From Sulfitobacter sp. W027 (GTDB lineage Bacteria; Pseudomonadota; Alphaproteobacteria; Rhodobacterales; Rhodobacteraceae), in NCBI RefSeq assembly GCF_025143985.1, contig NZ_CP083564.1:1799501-1863500 (forward strand): DNA of 64,000 nucleotides, written 5' to 3'. Made by a program: the position numbers and the translations under genes. Positions 26,497 through 34,902 of this stretch are shown one piece after another; the stretch's first letter is position 1; each line of letters starts with the position of its first letter. The notes below the pieces were generated by a model. It saw only the letters and a program-made list of their open reading frames with translations. It made no database searches and had not been told where the DNA came from.

Positions 26497-28872
26497 TCAG
26501 CCATTCATCGCCTCCCAAACCCGCGAGGGGCTGACCGGCATGTCGATATGGCCAATGTCCTTCCCGCCCGAGCGCATGGCGTCGAGCACTGCGTTGACCA
26601 CGGCAGGCGGCGAGCCAATCGCCCCCGCCTCCCCGCAGCCTTTCACGCCCAAGGGGTTGTGAGTACAGGGCGTCTGGCAGGAGTGATCCACGTCATAGAA
26701 CGGCAAATCGCTTGCGCGGGGCATGGCGTAATCCATGTAAGACGCGCTTAGCAATTGCCCGTCTTCGTCATAGGCGCAGTTTTCCAGCAGTGCCTGGCCG
26801 ATACCCTGTGCCAAACCGCCATGTACTTGACCGGTGACGATCATCGGGTTCACGACGTTGCCAAAGTCATCCGCTGCGGTGAACCGCTCCACCGTGACAT
26901 GCCCGGTTTCGGGATCAAGCTCGACCTCGCAGGCATAGGCCCCCGCCGGATAGGTAAAGTTCGACGGGTCGTAGAAGGCGGTTTCTTCCAGCCCCGGTTC
27001 GATCTCCTCCAACGGATAGTTATGCGGCACATAGGCCGCGAGCGTCACATCGCCCCAAGCCACGGATTTATCCGTCCCCGCCACGCTAAAGGCACCATCT
27101 TTCAACTCGATATCCCCTTCCGAGGCTTCGAGTAGATGGCTGGCGATCTTCTTGGCCTTGGCGATGATCTTTTCCGTCGCGCGCACCATCGCGCTGCCGC
27201 CCACGGCCAGCGATCTTGAGCCATAGGTACCCATGCCCATCGGCGTGCGTGCCGTGTCACCATGGACGATCTCGACCATGTTCTCATCAATGCCGATCAT
27301 ATCGGCCACCACCTGCGCGAAAGAGGTCTCATGCCCCTGCCCGTGGCTGTGGCTGCCGGTCATGACAACCAGCCCACCGGTCGCATTGACCCGCACCGTG
27401 GCGCTTTCATAAAGCCCCGCACGCGCACCGAGTTGGCCGACAAGGTTCGACGGCGCGATGCCGCAAGCCTCGATATAGCAGTTCACGCCGAAGCCGCGAA
27501 GCTTGCCTTTGGCTTCACTCTCGCGGCGCCGCGCCGCAAAGCCCGCGTGGTCAGCGATCTCTTCAAGCTTGTCCATCGTGGCGTTGTAATCGCCAGTGTC
27601 ATACTCCACCGCCACCGGGGTGGCGTAGGGAAACTCCGTCACGAAGTTCTGGCGGCGCAGTTTGATTGGGTCGACCTTCAACTCATGCGCGGCCTTGTCG
27701 ATCAAACGCTCCAACTGATAGGTCGCCTCGGGCCGTCCGGCACCGCGGTAAGCGTCTACTGGCACGGTATTGGTAAAGACCGCCTTAACATTCACGTAGA
27801 TCAGCGGTGTTTTGTAGTTCCCCGCCATCAGCGTGCCGTGCAGCCATGTCGGCACCGAGGGCGCGAAAGTCGACAAATAGGCCCCCATATTGGCATAGGT
27901 ATCGGTCCGAATGGCCTTGAAATTATTGTCGGCATCCAGCGCCAGTTCGATCTTGGTCACGTGATCCCGGCCATGGGCATCAGACATGAAAGCCTCGGAG
28001 CGGCTGGAGGTCCATTTCACCGGACGCCCCACGGCCTTGGCGGCAAAGGTGCAAAAGGCTTCTTCCTGATAGTGGAAAATCTTGGTGCCAAAGCCGCCGC
28101 CCACATCAGGGGCCACCACACGCAGCTTATGCTCGGGAATGCCCAGCACAAAGGCGCCCATCAGCAGGCGGATCACATGCGGGTTTTGGCTGGTTGTATA
28201 GAGCGTATAATCGCCAGCCGAGCGGTCGTACTCGCCGATGGCCACGCGCGGCTCCATCGGGTTGGCGACAAGACGGTTGTTGACCAGTTCAAGCGTGGTG
28301 ACATGATGAGCCTCCTCAAAGGCCTTGTTCACCGCGTCCTTATTCTCTTCGACAAAACCCCAGTCGTAACAAAGGTTGCTTGTCAGATCGTCATGCACCT
28401 TTGGTGCACCTTCTTTAACCGCATCTTTCATGTTCACCACGGCGGGCAGCTCATCGATATCGACGACGATTGCTTCAGCGGCGTCGCGCGCCTGCGCCAA
28501 AGTCTCGGCCACCACGGCAGCGATGGGCTCACCCACATGGCGAACCTTTTCATGGGCCAGAACCGGGTGTTTCGGCTCTTGCATGGGTTGGCCGTGTTTA
28601 TCAGTGATCTGCCAGCCACAGGGCATGCCGCCGATTTCGGCAAAATCCGCGCCGGTGAAAATCTTCAGCACACCGGGCATATCCTCGGCGGCGGAGGTAT
28701 CGACCCCCGTCAGCCGCCCATGCGCCACGTCAGAGCGCAGGAAGAACACATGGGTCTGACGGCGCAGGTTAATATCATCCGTGTAGCGCCCCGACCCAGT
28801 GAGAAAGCGAATGTCCTCCCGTCGTTTGCTGCTGGCGCCAATTCCGCGCGTCGGTTCAAAATCCTTAGGCAT
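26497..28872 (-). CDS. coxL: Molybdenum hydroxylase large subunit, form-II CoxL-like
   Basis: This 791-residue subunit holds the molybdopterin cytosine dinucleotide cofactor and the active site. The active-site loop reads AYRGAGR (near residue 373), the form-II pattern; the true CO-oxidising form I has AYRCSFR. Other cofactor-binding blocks such as [18 protein letters not shown] [12 protein letters not shown], and [17 protein letters not shown] near the end are present. It is therefore a CoxL-like hydroxylase whose substrate is uncertain; CO oxidation cannot be assumed. coxS lies upstream and coxM downstream, and AGGACATT precedes the start. Confidence 0.93.
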   Translation of the reverse strand: MPKDFEPTRGIGASSKRREDIRFLTGSGRYTDDINLRRQTHVFFLRSDVAHGRLTGVDTSAAEDMPGVLKIFTGADFAEIGGMPCGWQITDKHGQPMQEPKHPVLAHEKVRHVGEPIAAVVAETLAQARDAAEAIVVDIDELPAVVNMKDAVKEGAPKVHDDLTSNLCYDWGFVEENKDAVNKAFEEAHHVTTLELVNNRLVANPMEPRVAIGEYDRSAGDYTLYTTSQNPHVIRLLMGAFVLGIPEHKLRVVAPDVGGGFGTKIFHYQEEAFCTFAAKAVGRPVKWTSSRSEAFMSDAHGRDHVTKIELALDADNNFKAIRTDTYANMGAYLSTFAPSVPTWLHGTLMAGNYKTPLIYVNVKAVFTNTVPVDAYRGAGRPEATYQLERLIDKAAHELKVDPIKLRRQNFVTEFPYATPVAVEYDTGDYNATMDKLEEIADHAGFAARRRESEAKGKLRGFGVNCYIEACGIAPSNLVGQLGARAGLYESATVRVNATGGLVVMTGSHSHGQGHETSFAQVVADMIGIDENMVEIVHGDTARTPMGMGTYGSRSLAVGGSAMVRATEKIIAKAKKIASHLLEASEGDIELKDGAFSVAGTDKSVAWGDVTLAAYVPHNYPLEEIEPGLEETAFYDPSNFTYPAGAYACEVELDPETGHVTVERFTAADDFGNVVNPMIVTGQVHGGLAQGIGQALLENCAYDEDGQLLSASYMDYAMPRASDLPFYDVDHSCQTPCTHNPLGVKGCGEAGAIGSPPAVVNAVLDAMRSGGKDIGHIDMPVSPSRVWEAMNG

Positions 28873-28987
28873 AATGTCCTCCCGTTTGGTGGCGGTGCGG
28901 ATGCACCTGATCTGTCACGCGGCGCCCGGTTCTGGTGGTCCTCCCTCCGCCATCACCGGTCTGCTCAACGCAACGCTGTTCTGAGCC

Positions 28988-29473
28988 TTACTCTGCCGCC
29001 AGCGCGCTGACGTCCTGACCACTGGCGGCCATGATCGCTTTGACGATGTTATGATAACCGGTGCAGCGGCAGATGTTGCCGTCAAGGTAATGGCGCACCT
29101 CGGCCTCGCTCGGCTTGGGGTTGTCCTTGAGCAGGGCCGCTGCCGACATCACCATGCCCGGCGTGCAAAATCCGCATTGCAGCCCGTGGTGATCCTGAAA
29201 CGCCTGCTGGATGGTGTTGAGCGTGCCGTCCGGGGCCGCCTGCCCTTCGATGGTGTCGATCTGGGCCCCGTCAGCCTCAATCGCGAACATGGTGCAGGCC
29301 TTGACCGCATTGCCATTCACATGAACCACACAGGCCCCGCATTGGCTGGTGTCGCAGCCCACATGGGTGCCGGTGAGTTCCAGATCATCGCGTAGGAAAT
29401 GCACCAGCAGCGTGCGGCCTTCGACCTCCCCTGACGCGGGTTTGCCGTTCACGGTCATCTTGACCTGTGTCAT
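28988..29473 (-). CDS. coxS: Molybdenum hydroxylase 2Fe-2S subunit (CoxS-like)
   Basis: This 161-residue subunit carries two 2Fe-2S clusters. The plant-type ferredoxin cluster uses C40, C45, C48 and C60 ([10 protein letters not shown] and KAC), and the second uses C100, C103, C135 and C137 (QCGFC and ICRC). The start at 29473 follows GGGAGGAAG and gives the usual short N-terminus; 16 more residues are open upstream but unlikely. It is followed by coxL 115 bases on. Confidence 0.95.
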   Translation of the reverse strand: MTQVKMTVNGKPASGEVEGRTLLVHFLRDDLELTGTHVGCDTSQCGACVVHVNGNAVKACTMFAIEADGAQIDTIEGQAAPDGTLNTIQQAFQDHHGLQCGFCTPGMVMSAAALLKDNPKPSEAEVRHYLDGNICRCTGYHNIVKAIMAASGQDVSALAAE

Positions 29474-29559
29474 GTTCTTCCTCCCAGTCTGACGCTTGTT
29501 AGAGGCAGTTAAGCACGACAAGCACTAGTTGAGAACACATATTTTCTGAGGGCTTTTTC

Positions 29560-30561
29560 TCAGCTGCCGCTCGCGCTTTTGTCGGGGTTTCGCAGCTGCG
29601 GACGGGTCGGGATTTCCTTGAGCAGTCCGCCCACCCCCATGCCCGCAATATCCGCGCTGGTGACCGGAATGCCGCAAACCAGCCGCGACAGCACCCAATC
29701 CGCGCCATTCAGCGCAGGCGAGCGGGCGCAGCCCGGCAGGCCAATCACGGCTCGGGTGCCCAGATGGCCGAGAAAGAGTAGATTACCGGGGTCCACCGGC
29801 ATGCCAAAACGCGTCACCTCGCCGCCTGCTTGACGCAAGGCCGACGGAGCGATGTCGTTGCTGTCAGACGTGGCCGAGGCGGTGAGGATAAGGATCAGGT
29901 CGGTCTGGGCTGCGGCAATCGCCTCGGCGAGTGGTGCGCTGCGATGGGGGACCATGATGACGTCTTCCAAGGCCACGTTCAGCGCTGCCAGCCGCCCTTC
30001 GACCGCCGCGCGGCCCTTCTCTCCGGCACCGCCGGGGACATCTGTAATGATGAGCGTTGCATCGCGCAGGACGGGTGGCGCAAGGCGCAGCGCGCTTTCT
30101 CCTGCCGCTGCACAGGCGGTCGCCACCGCTTCGGCGGGCACGGCATAAGAAATGATCTTGATCGTCGCCACCATGCCGTTCTCACCCATCTGTTGATGGG
30201 GCGGCACCGTGGCCAGCGTGATCATCGGATGCACTGCGTTGACCGCCTCTAGCGCCGCACGATCCATCACCACCACGCCCGGCCCATCGGAAAGCAGGTT
30301 TACCCGTCCGGTAAAGGGCTGCGACATCCGAAGACCCGGACCACAGAGCGCATGGGCCAATCTGGCAGCACCGGCATTTTCATCAATGTCGCCGGGGTCA
30401 AGCCGGGCGACGATCACCTCTTTGATGCCCGCCTTAGAAAGTGCGTCGATATCCTGCGGCACTAGCACCCGCCCTTTGCGCAGACGCCCCTTTGTGACGG
30501 CGACGGAATGGGCGAGCGTCGCGCCAAGCGCATCGCTCAAGGGGACCGGTCCGAACCTCAT
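29560..30561 (-). CDS. Molybdopterin-binding protein
   Basis: This 333-residue protein has the molybdopterin-binding (MoCF/MoeA-like) fold, with TLIITDVPGGAGEKGR and LILILTASATSDSNDIAPSAL in its second half and a GLPGCARSPALNG segment typical of the MoCF C-terminus. In many Alphaproteobacteria this domain is fused to a MobA-like cytidylyltransferase; here it stands alone. It probably acts in loading or finishing the cofactor for the CoxSLM-type enzyme. Its start overlaps the xdhC stop (ATGA), and coxS follows after 86 bases. Confidence 0.8.
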   Translation of the reverse strand: MRFGPVPLSDALGATLAHSVAVTKGRLRKGRVLVPQDIDALSKAGIKEVIVARLDPGDIDENAGAARLAHALCGPGLRMSQPFTGRVNLLSDGPGVVVMDRAALEAVNAVHPMITLATVPPHQQMGENGMVATIKIISYAVPAEAVATACAAAGESALRLAPPVLRDATLIITDVPGGAGEKGRAAVEGRLAALNVALEDVIMVPHRSAPLAEAIAAAQTDLILILTASATSDSNDIAPSALRQAGGEVTRFGMPVDPGNLLFLGHLGTRAVIGLPGCARSPALNGADWVLSRLVCGIPVTSADIAGMGVGGLLKEIPTRPQLRNPDKSASGS

Positions 30562-31517
30562 GGGCGACGCAGGCTTTGAATCATTTGAGCGAGGATCGAC
30601 ACGGCGATTTCGGCGGGGCTGGCAGCACCAATGTCGAGGCCGACCGGCCCATGGATCCGCGCAGCCTGATCCGGTGCCACGCCCGCCTCTTCCAACCGCG
30701 CAAGACGGCTGGCCTGTGTTCGGGTCGAGCCGAGCGCGCCGATGTAGAAGGCCGCTGACGCAAGCGCCACATGCAGCGCCGGATCATCGAGTTTGGGGTC
30801 ATGGGTGAGCAGAACAACGGCGGAGCGGGCATCGAGGCCAATCTCGCGTAGCGCGGCATCGGGCCAGTCGTTGATCACCCGGCAGTCGGGGAAACGCGCG
30901 GAGGAGCCGAAGGCTTCGCGCGGGTCAACGACGATGGGGTCGAACCCAGCCTCCCCCGCCATGCGCACCAAATGCTGCGCGATATGCACCGCGCCGACGA
31001 TCACAAGGCGCAGTGGCGGGTTGTGGATGGCGATGAAACGCCCGCTGTCTTCCTCCACCCCTGACCGGTCCCTGCGAAAGCGGTCTTGGTGTCCGTCCTG
31101 GGTCAGGTGCCGGGTGCTGCCGTCAAGCGCGACCTCATAGGCCACGGCCTGCCGGCTTGTCCGTTTCGCCACCAATTCGCGCAGCATCTCAAGGGGCAAC
31201 GCCTCAGGCCCGATTGGCTCCACCAGCACTTTGATCGTGCCGCCGCAGGCCAGCCCCACGGCAAAGGCATCGCCGTCGCTGACACCGTATTCCAAAAGCC
31301 GCGTCCGCCCGTCCTCTAGCGCCTCCAGCGCCTCGACCACCACCGCCCCTTCGACACAGCCACCCGAGACGGAACCCATCATCGTACCGTCGCCCGCCAC
31401 GGCCAGCTGCGCGCCTGCGCGGCGCGGGGCCGAGCCCCATGTCTCTACCACCGTGGCCAGCGCCACAGGCTGTCCAGCCTCGGCCCATTCGAGCGCCTGT
31501 TCGGGGATCCGGTCCAT
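30558..31517 (-). CDS. xdhC: XdhC/CoxF-family molybdenum cofactor maturation protein
   Basis: This 319-residue protein binds molybdenum cofactor and delivers it, sulfurated, to xanthine-dehydrogenase-type enzymes. The XdhC/CoxI domain has GSVSGGCVEGAV (SGGCVEG at 51-57), and the C-terminal Rossmann domain has LRLVIVGAVHIAQHLVRMA and GALGSTRTQASR. The start at 31517 follows AAAGGA; a longer frame upstream lacks family sequence and crosses the divergent promoter region. It is the first gene of the operon that runs through the molybdopterin-binding protein to coxS, coxL and coxM. Confidence 0.9.
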   Translation of the reverse strand: MDRIPEQALEWAEAGQPVALATVVETWGSAPRRAGAQLAVAGDGTMMGSVSGGCVEGAVVVEALEALEDGRTRLLEYGVSDGDAFAVGLACGGTIKVLVEPIGPEALPLEMLRELVAKRTSRQAVAYEVALDGSTRHLTQDGHQDRFRRDRSGVEEDSGRFIAIHNPPLRLVIVGAVHIAQHLVRMAGEAGFDPIVVDPREAFGSSARFPDCRVINDWPDAALREIGLDARSAVVLLTHDPKLDDPALHVALASAAFYIGALGSTRTQASRLARLEEAGVAPDQAARIHGPVGLDIGAASPAEIAVSILAQMIQSLRRP

Positions 31518-31662
31518 CTGCTGTCCTTTCGCCGTGAGGGCGCAGAGTGTGTTGCAACGCGGGCAAAGGTCAATGCCCGATCCAGCCTTCGGCTTCGCCT
31601 TGCACGCAGCGCGGTGCGGCACTACATCTAGGCCAAGATAACACAGCAACCGGAGCCACCCC

Positions 31663-31899
31663 ATGCCCATGCAAGCCAGCGAAATCGAAGACCTGATCCG
31701 CGCGGCCTTTCCGGACGCCAAGATCACCGTCGAAGGCAATGACGGCGTGCATATGGCGGCCATGGTCGTTGACGAAAGCTTCCGTGGTATGAACCGGGTG
31801 CAGCAACAGCGCGCCGTCTATGCGGCCCTCAAGGGCAAGATGGACGGATCAAATGGTGATCTGCACGCGCTGGCGCTGACCACTCGGACGCCAGACTGA
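31663..31899 (+). CDS. BolA family protein
   Basis: This 78-residue protein is a BolA-like partner of monothiol glutaredoxins. The class II KH-like fold is visible in ITVEGNDGVHMAAMVVDESFRGMNRVQQQRAVY, including the conserved FRGMNRVQRH-like stretch. With GrxD encoded two genes on, it probably forms the [2Fe-2S] BolA-Grx complex for iron-sulfur handling or iron sensing. It is divergent from xdhC. Confidence 0.92.
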   Translation: MPMQASEIEDLIRAAFPDAKITVEGNDGVHMAAMVVDESFRGMNRVQQQRAVYAALKGKMDGSNGDLHALALTTRTPD

Positions 31900-31901
31900 C
31901 G

Positions 31902-32246
31902 ATGTGGGGCTGGGCCGCAGCGGTTGTTCTGGGCGGGATCGCCGCCACCGCCTATGCCCAGCACCGTGCGGGGCGCGGGCGGCACGTGCCGCTCTCGCAC
32001 CGCCAGCCTCCGCGTCCTGAGACCGGCAAAGTGCCGCTGGGGATGGAGGCATTGGATTTGGAAGCCGTGGCCCGCACCGCGCGGCGCAATGAGAGCCTTG
32101 AGCGTGGGCAGACGAATTGGACGAAGAAACGGGGCGGTTTCTTTCTCGGCGGGGCCGAGTTGGATGTGAAGCCCTGGGCCGACGATGAAACCTATGCGCG
32201 GCGCTATCACGCTGCGTTCAAGAAATCAGATGTGAAGGACAAATGA
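31902..32246 (+). CDS. Small conserved hypothetical protein between bolA and grxD
   Basis: This 114-residue protein has an N-terminal hydrophobic helix ([18 protein letters not shown]), then a basic, proline-containing soluble part ending in charged residues; an aromatic-rich [18 protein letters not shown] segment stands out. I recognise no domain. Two bases separate it from bolA and one from grxD, so it is very likely a real member of this operon. The hydrophobic helix may be a membrane anchor or signal peptide. Confidence 0.75.
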   Translation: MWGWAAAVVLGGIAATAYAQHRAGRGRHVPLSHRQPPRPETGKVPLGMEALDLEAVARTARRNESLERGQTNWTKKRGGFFLGGAELDVKPWADDETYARRYHAAFKKSDVKDK

Positions 32247-32247
32247 C

Positions 32248-32610
32248 ATGAGCGATGCCGCCAACCAGATCAAAGAACAAATCACCAAAAACGACGTGGT
32301 TCTGTTTATGAAAGGCACCAAGGAAATGCCGCAGTGTGGTTTCTCCAGCCGCGTGGCCGGGGTGCTGAACTACATGGGCGTTAACTTTGCCGATGTGAAC
32401 GTGCTGGCCGATGAGGGTCTGCGTCAGGGGATCAAGGAATTCTCTGACTGGCCGACCATTCCCCAGCTTTACGTCAAAGGCGAGTTCGTCGGTGGCTGTG
32501 ACATCATCACCGAGATGACGCTGTCGGGCGAATTGGACACGCTCTTTGCCGAGAACGGCGTGGCGTTCGACAAGGACGCTGCAGATAAGATCCGCGAAGC
32601 CAACGGCTGA
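32248..32610 (+). CDS. grxD: Monothiol glutaredoxin, Grx4 family
   Basis: This 120-residue glutaredoxin has the CGFS active site (C30-S33), the [19 protein letters not shown] glutathione and cluster-binding region, and normal length. Such proteins carry a glutathione-bridged 2Fe-2S cluster and pass it to apo-proteins or to BolA. It ends the bolA operon and is followed by a strong terminator. Confidence 0.95.
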   Translation: MSDAANQIKEQITKNDVVLFMKGTKEMPQCGFSSRVAGVLNYMGVNFADVNVLADEGLRQGIKEFSDWPTIPQLYVKGEFVGGCDIITEMTLSGELDTLFAENGVAFDKDAADKIREANG

Positions 32611-32630
32611 AGCGACCACAGGTCAGACGA

Positions 32631-32672
32631 AAAACACCCCGGAGCGGTTTGGCCCTCCGGGGTGTTTTTTTT
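32631..32672 (+). terminator. Intrinsic terminator after grxD
   Basis: AAAACACCCCGGAG (32631-32644) pairs with CTCCGGGGTGTTTT (32655-32668), followed by more T residues (eight in all). Confidence 0.92.
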
Positions 32673-32786
32673 GTCCGGCACCTGCAGGCGCCCCGCGCAG
32701 CACCACCAGCGATAGCGCCCTGTAAACTCGGTGTCGAAACCGCCCCGAACGCACCCCAACGGGCGCGCTCCGGCAGCACCTTAAGC

Positions 32787-33236
32787 TCAGTCTTCAATCG
32801 CCGTGATCATATCGACGCGGCGGCCATGACGCCCGCCTTCAAACTCGGTATCGAGAAAGGCATCCACGATCTCAAGCGCAAGCCCGCCGCCGATCACCCG
32901 CGCGCCCATCGACAGCATATTCGCGTTGTTATGCGCCCGGATCATCTTGGCCGAGAATGTATCGGCGCAAACACCGCAGCGAATGCCTTTGACCTTATTG
33001 GCGGCCATCATGATGCCCTGCCCCGTGCCGCAGATCAGGATGCCAAGGTCGAACTCCCCTGCTGCGATGCGTCGTGCGGCGGCTTCGCCGTGTTTGGGGT
33101 AATCCGTGCTCTCTGCCGTTGCCGGGCCGATGTCTTCGACCTCAAAACCGCGCTCGGCCACATGGCGGGCGATGTCTTGGCGTAGGGCGATGTCGGCGTG
33201 GTCACTTGAGATGATGATGCGGGGTTTCACGGTCAT
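32787..33236 (-). CDS. rpiB: Ribose 5-phosphate isomerase B
   Basis: This 149-residue isomerase interconverts ribose 5-phosphate and ribulose 5-phosphate. It has ISSDHADIALRQDI near the start, the active-site GILICGTGQGIMMAANKVKGIR and the RAHNNANMLSMGAR phosphate-binding stretch. The start at 33236 gives the usual N-terminus MTVKPRIIISSDHA; the further 30 residues upstream are not conserved. It is not linked in operon to tkt, which is on the other strand 1.7 kb away. Confidence 0.94.
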   Translation of the reverse strand: MTVKPRIIISSDHADIALRQDIARHVAERGFEVEDIGPATAESTDYPKHGEAAARRIAAGEFDLGILICGTGQGIMMAANKVKGIRCGVCADTFSAKMIRAHNNANMLSMGARVIGGGLALEIVDAFLDTEFEGGRHGRRVDMITAIED

Positions 33237-33338
33237 GGGAGAGTGTCCTGATTGTTGCGTCGCAAGAGCCAGCGCCCAAGGGGCACTTTTCGCGCCCCCC
33301 AGAGCATATTGCCGCCCGCGCCGCAATCCCGCATGGGG

Positions 33339-33674
33339 TCAATCTTGCGGCACACAGTCCGTATAGATCGGCGTCACCGCGTCGCTGGCCCCCTCGTGCC
33401 AGCCAAGGCGCGCACGGCCCTGATGTTCCCACCATTCATAGGATGACCCATCCGACGGCCAGCCATATCGCGCGCCAGAGCCGGAGGGCATGATTTGCAA
33501 ATGGATCAACCGCCCTTCGACATAGAGCACCGCGACAGCGGGATCGGCATCGGGGACATAGACCACCGGCACCGCTACTCCACGATCACAAAGATAGGTC
33601 AAAGCGGTCGTCTCAGCACCGGCAGGAGCGGCCCAGAGCAGCGCACAGAGGGCTGCTCTGACCAGTTTTCTCAT
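33339..33674 (-). CDS. MliC-family lysozyme inhibitor-like secreted protein
   Basis: This 111-residue precursor has a signal peptide (about 1-20, ending AGAE) and the MliC pattern: YLCDRG near residue 27, VAVLYVEGRLIHLQ, SGSGARYGW, and YEWWEHQGRARLGW. C29 and C107 should form the family disulfide. MliC proteins block C-type lysozyme in the periplasm. No lipobox is visible, so it may be soluble rather than lipid-anchored. Its start overlaps the zapA stop (ATGA). Confidence 0.82.
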   Translation of the reverse strand: MRKLVRAALCALLWAAPAGAETTALTYLCDRGVAVPVVYVPDADPAVAVLYVEGRLIHLQIMPSGSGARYGWPSDGSSYEWWEHQGRARLGWHEGASDAVTPIYTDCVPQD

Positions 33675-34063
33675 TTGTCCGACTTCTCTTCAATCTCGGC
33701 GGCCAGCGCTTCGGCCCGTGCGGCGATCTCGGCCAAGGTGTCTTTGACACCCTGCGGCACGACAGGCACTTCGATACGCTCCGGCTCGATCTTGGTGTTG
33801 CGCAGGCTGGTCAACTCGGCCTCACGCTCGGCCAATTCGGCGCGCACTTCGGCGATGCGGTCTTCGACGCTGGCGGTTTTGTCGGCCAAAAGCAGCCCGG
33901 CCATCAGCAACATCCGCGCCTCGGGCATGCGGCCCACTTGATCGCTCAGCACACGGGCTTCATCGTCCAGCATTTTTGCGGCGGCGTGCAGATAGCTCTC
34001 TTCACCTTCCTGACAGGCGACCTCGAACTGGCGGCCGCCAATGGTGATCCGTATTTCGGGCAT
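33671..34063 (-). CDS. zapA: Cell division protein ZapA
   Basis: This 130-residue protein crosslinks FtsZ filaments. It opens with the ZapA pattern MPEIRITIGGRQFEVACQEGEESYLHAAAKMLDDEA, then MLLMAGLLLADK and a coiled coil (about 60-90). It is joined by ATGA overlaps to the coiled-coil gene before it and the MliC-type gene after it. The final 35 residues exceed many ZapA proteins and are acidic. Confidence 0.88.
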   Translation of the reverse strand: MPEIRITIGGRQFEVACQEGEESYLHAAAKMLDDEARVLSDQVGRMPEARMLLMAGLLLADKTASVEDRIAEVRAELAEREAELTSLRNTKIEPERIEVPVVPQGVKDTLAEIAARAEALAAEIEEKSDK

Positions 34064-34593
34064 CAGTCGGCCCCTCCTGACTTGGGTTCTTCTTCGGCGC
34101 GGTCATCCTCAGCGGGTGCTTCGGGCTCGCTCTCTTCGACCAGAGGCGCCAGCGCAGTCAACACGGCGTCAATTTCGGCCATCTCAATGGCGCGGGTGGC
34201 ACGCAGGCTTTCCAACTCGGCAATCACGGCGGTGTCGATCAACTTGGGGTCGGCCAGCCCTTCGGCGTTGGCCAAACGCAGCTGTTCACAGGCTGCCGAC
34301 AACTGCTCATTCGCCTGACGCAGACGCTGCACGTCCATATCAAGCTGGGTCACCCGATCGTTGTTGAAATCCATCTGATCGCGCAGGGAATTCAATTCGT
34401 CCTGGTGGCTTTCTTTGAGGGCTTTCACCCGTTCAGTCAGCTGGGCATTGGCCTGCCGTTCATCTTCCAGCGCCTGTACGATATCCTCGTCCGGCTCCGC
34501 CGGGGCGGCGTTGAGCTGATCCAGCCCCTTCGCCAATCGGTCCATCGCGGCCGTAATGCGGCGTTGATATTCTTCAAGTTCACTCATCCGCAT
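34063..34593 (-). CDS. Coiled-coil protein upstream of zapA
   Basis: This 176-residue protein is mostly coiled coil (about 4-130, rich in Glu, Gln, Leu and Arg) with an acidic Glu/Pro-rich tail. I see no enzyme motif. It is the first gene of a coupled trio with zapA; its stop overlaps the zapA start, so a role in the divisome, loosely like ZapB, is a reasonable guess but not shown. AGGAGA precedes ATG at 34593; an ATG two codons later is possible. Confidence 0.75.
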   Translation of the reverse strand: MRMSELEEYQRRITAAMDRLAKGLDQLNAAPAEPDEDIVQALEDERQANAQLTERVKALKESHQDELNSLRDQMDFNNDRVTQLDMDVQRLRQANEQLSAACEQLRLANAEGLADPKLIDTAVIAELESLRATRAIEMAEIDAVLTALAPLVEESEPEAPAEDDRAEEEPKSGGAD

Positions 34594-34902
34594 GAAGTCT
34601 CCTTGTTCGTCCTGCTCTAGGGGCTGCATTATTTGCCTGCTTTGCCCGTTGTTGGCTGCCGTTCTGGGCAGATAGCGCGCGTCTCGTGCAATGTCACGCG
34701 CGCGAATCGCCCGCATAAGCCGGTTTCCGCGATGTTAGCCAAAGACCGTGCCAATTGCGCCCCCCTTTTGTTTCAGCGACTTGGAAGGCGGAGTTCACCC
34801 CACATAGTCCGGCGCACCCCACTAAGACCCGGTTGTGCTTGAACTTTGCCCGATCGCTGGTATGCACAGGCCCAATCTGCCACAGCCGCAAAGGAACGCC
34901 CC
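34594..34902. other. Divergent intergenic region (309 bp) before tkt
   Basis: No gene is supported here. It holds the start signals of the coiled-coil/zapA operon on one side and tkt on the other. An 8-bp inverted repeat, GCGCGCGT at 34675-34682 and ACGCGCGC at 34696-34703 with a 13-base loop, may be an operator or structured leader. I looked for a 6S RNA, which lies near zapA in many proteobacteria, and saw no convincing one. Confidence 0.5.
34839..34866 (+). promoter_or_regulatory. Candidate tkt promoter
   Basis: TTGAAC (34839-34844) and TATGCA (34861-34866) lie 16 bases apart. The expected transcript start near 34873 leaves about 30 bases to the GTG at 34903, consistent with that start and not with upstream ones. 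Confidence 0.45.

Noticed and set aside
27262..29010. 582-codon open frame on the plus strand antisense to coxL
   Set aside because: It mirrors the third-position GC bias of coxL, has no family-like sequence or RBS, and crosses the coxS-coxL gap.
26497..29473. True aerobic CO dehydrogenase (form I)
   Set aside because: The active-site loop is AYRGAGR, not AYRCSFR, so the CO-oxidising type is not supported.
34594..34902. 6S RNA next to zapA
   Set aside because: No long rod-like fold with a central bubble could be recognised; the fau gene that often follows is absent.
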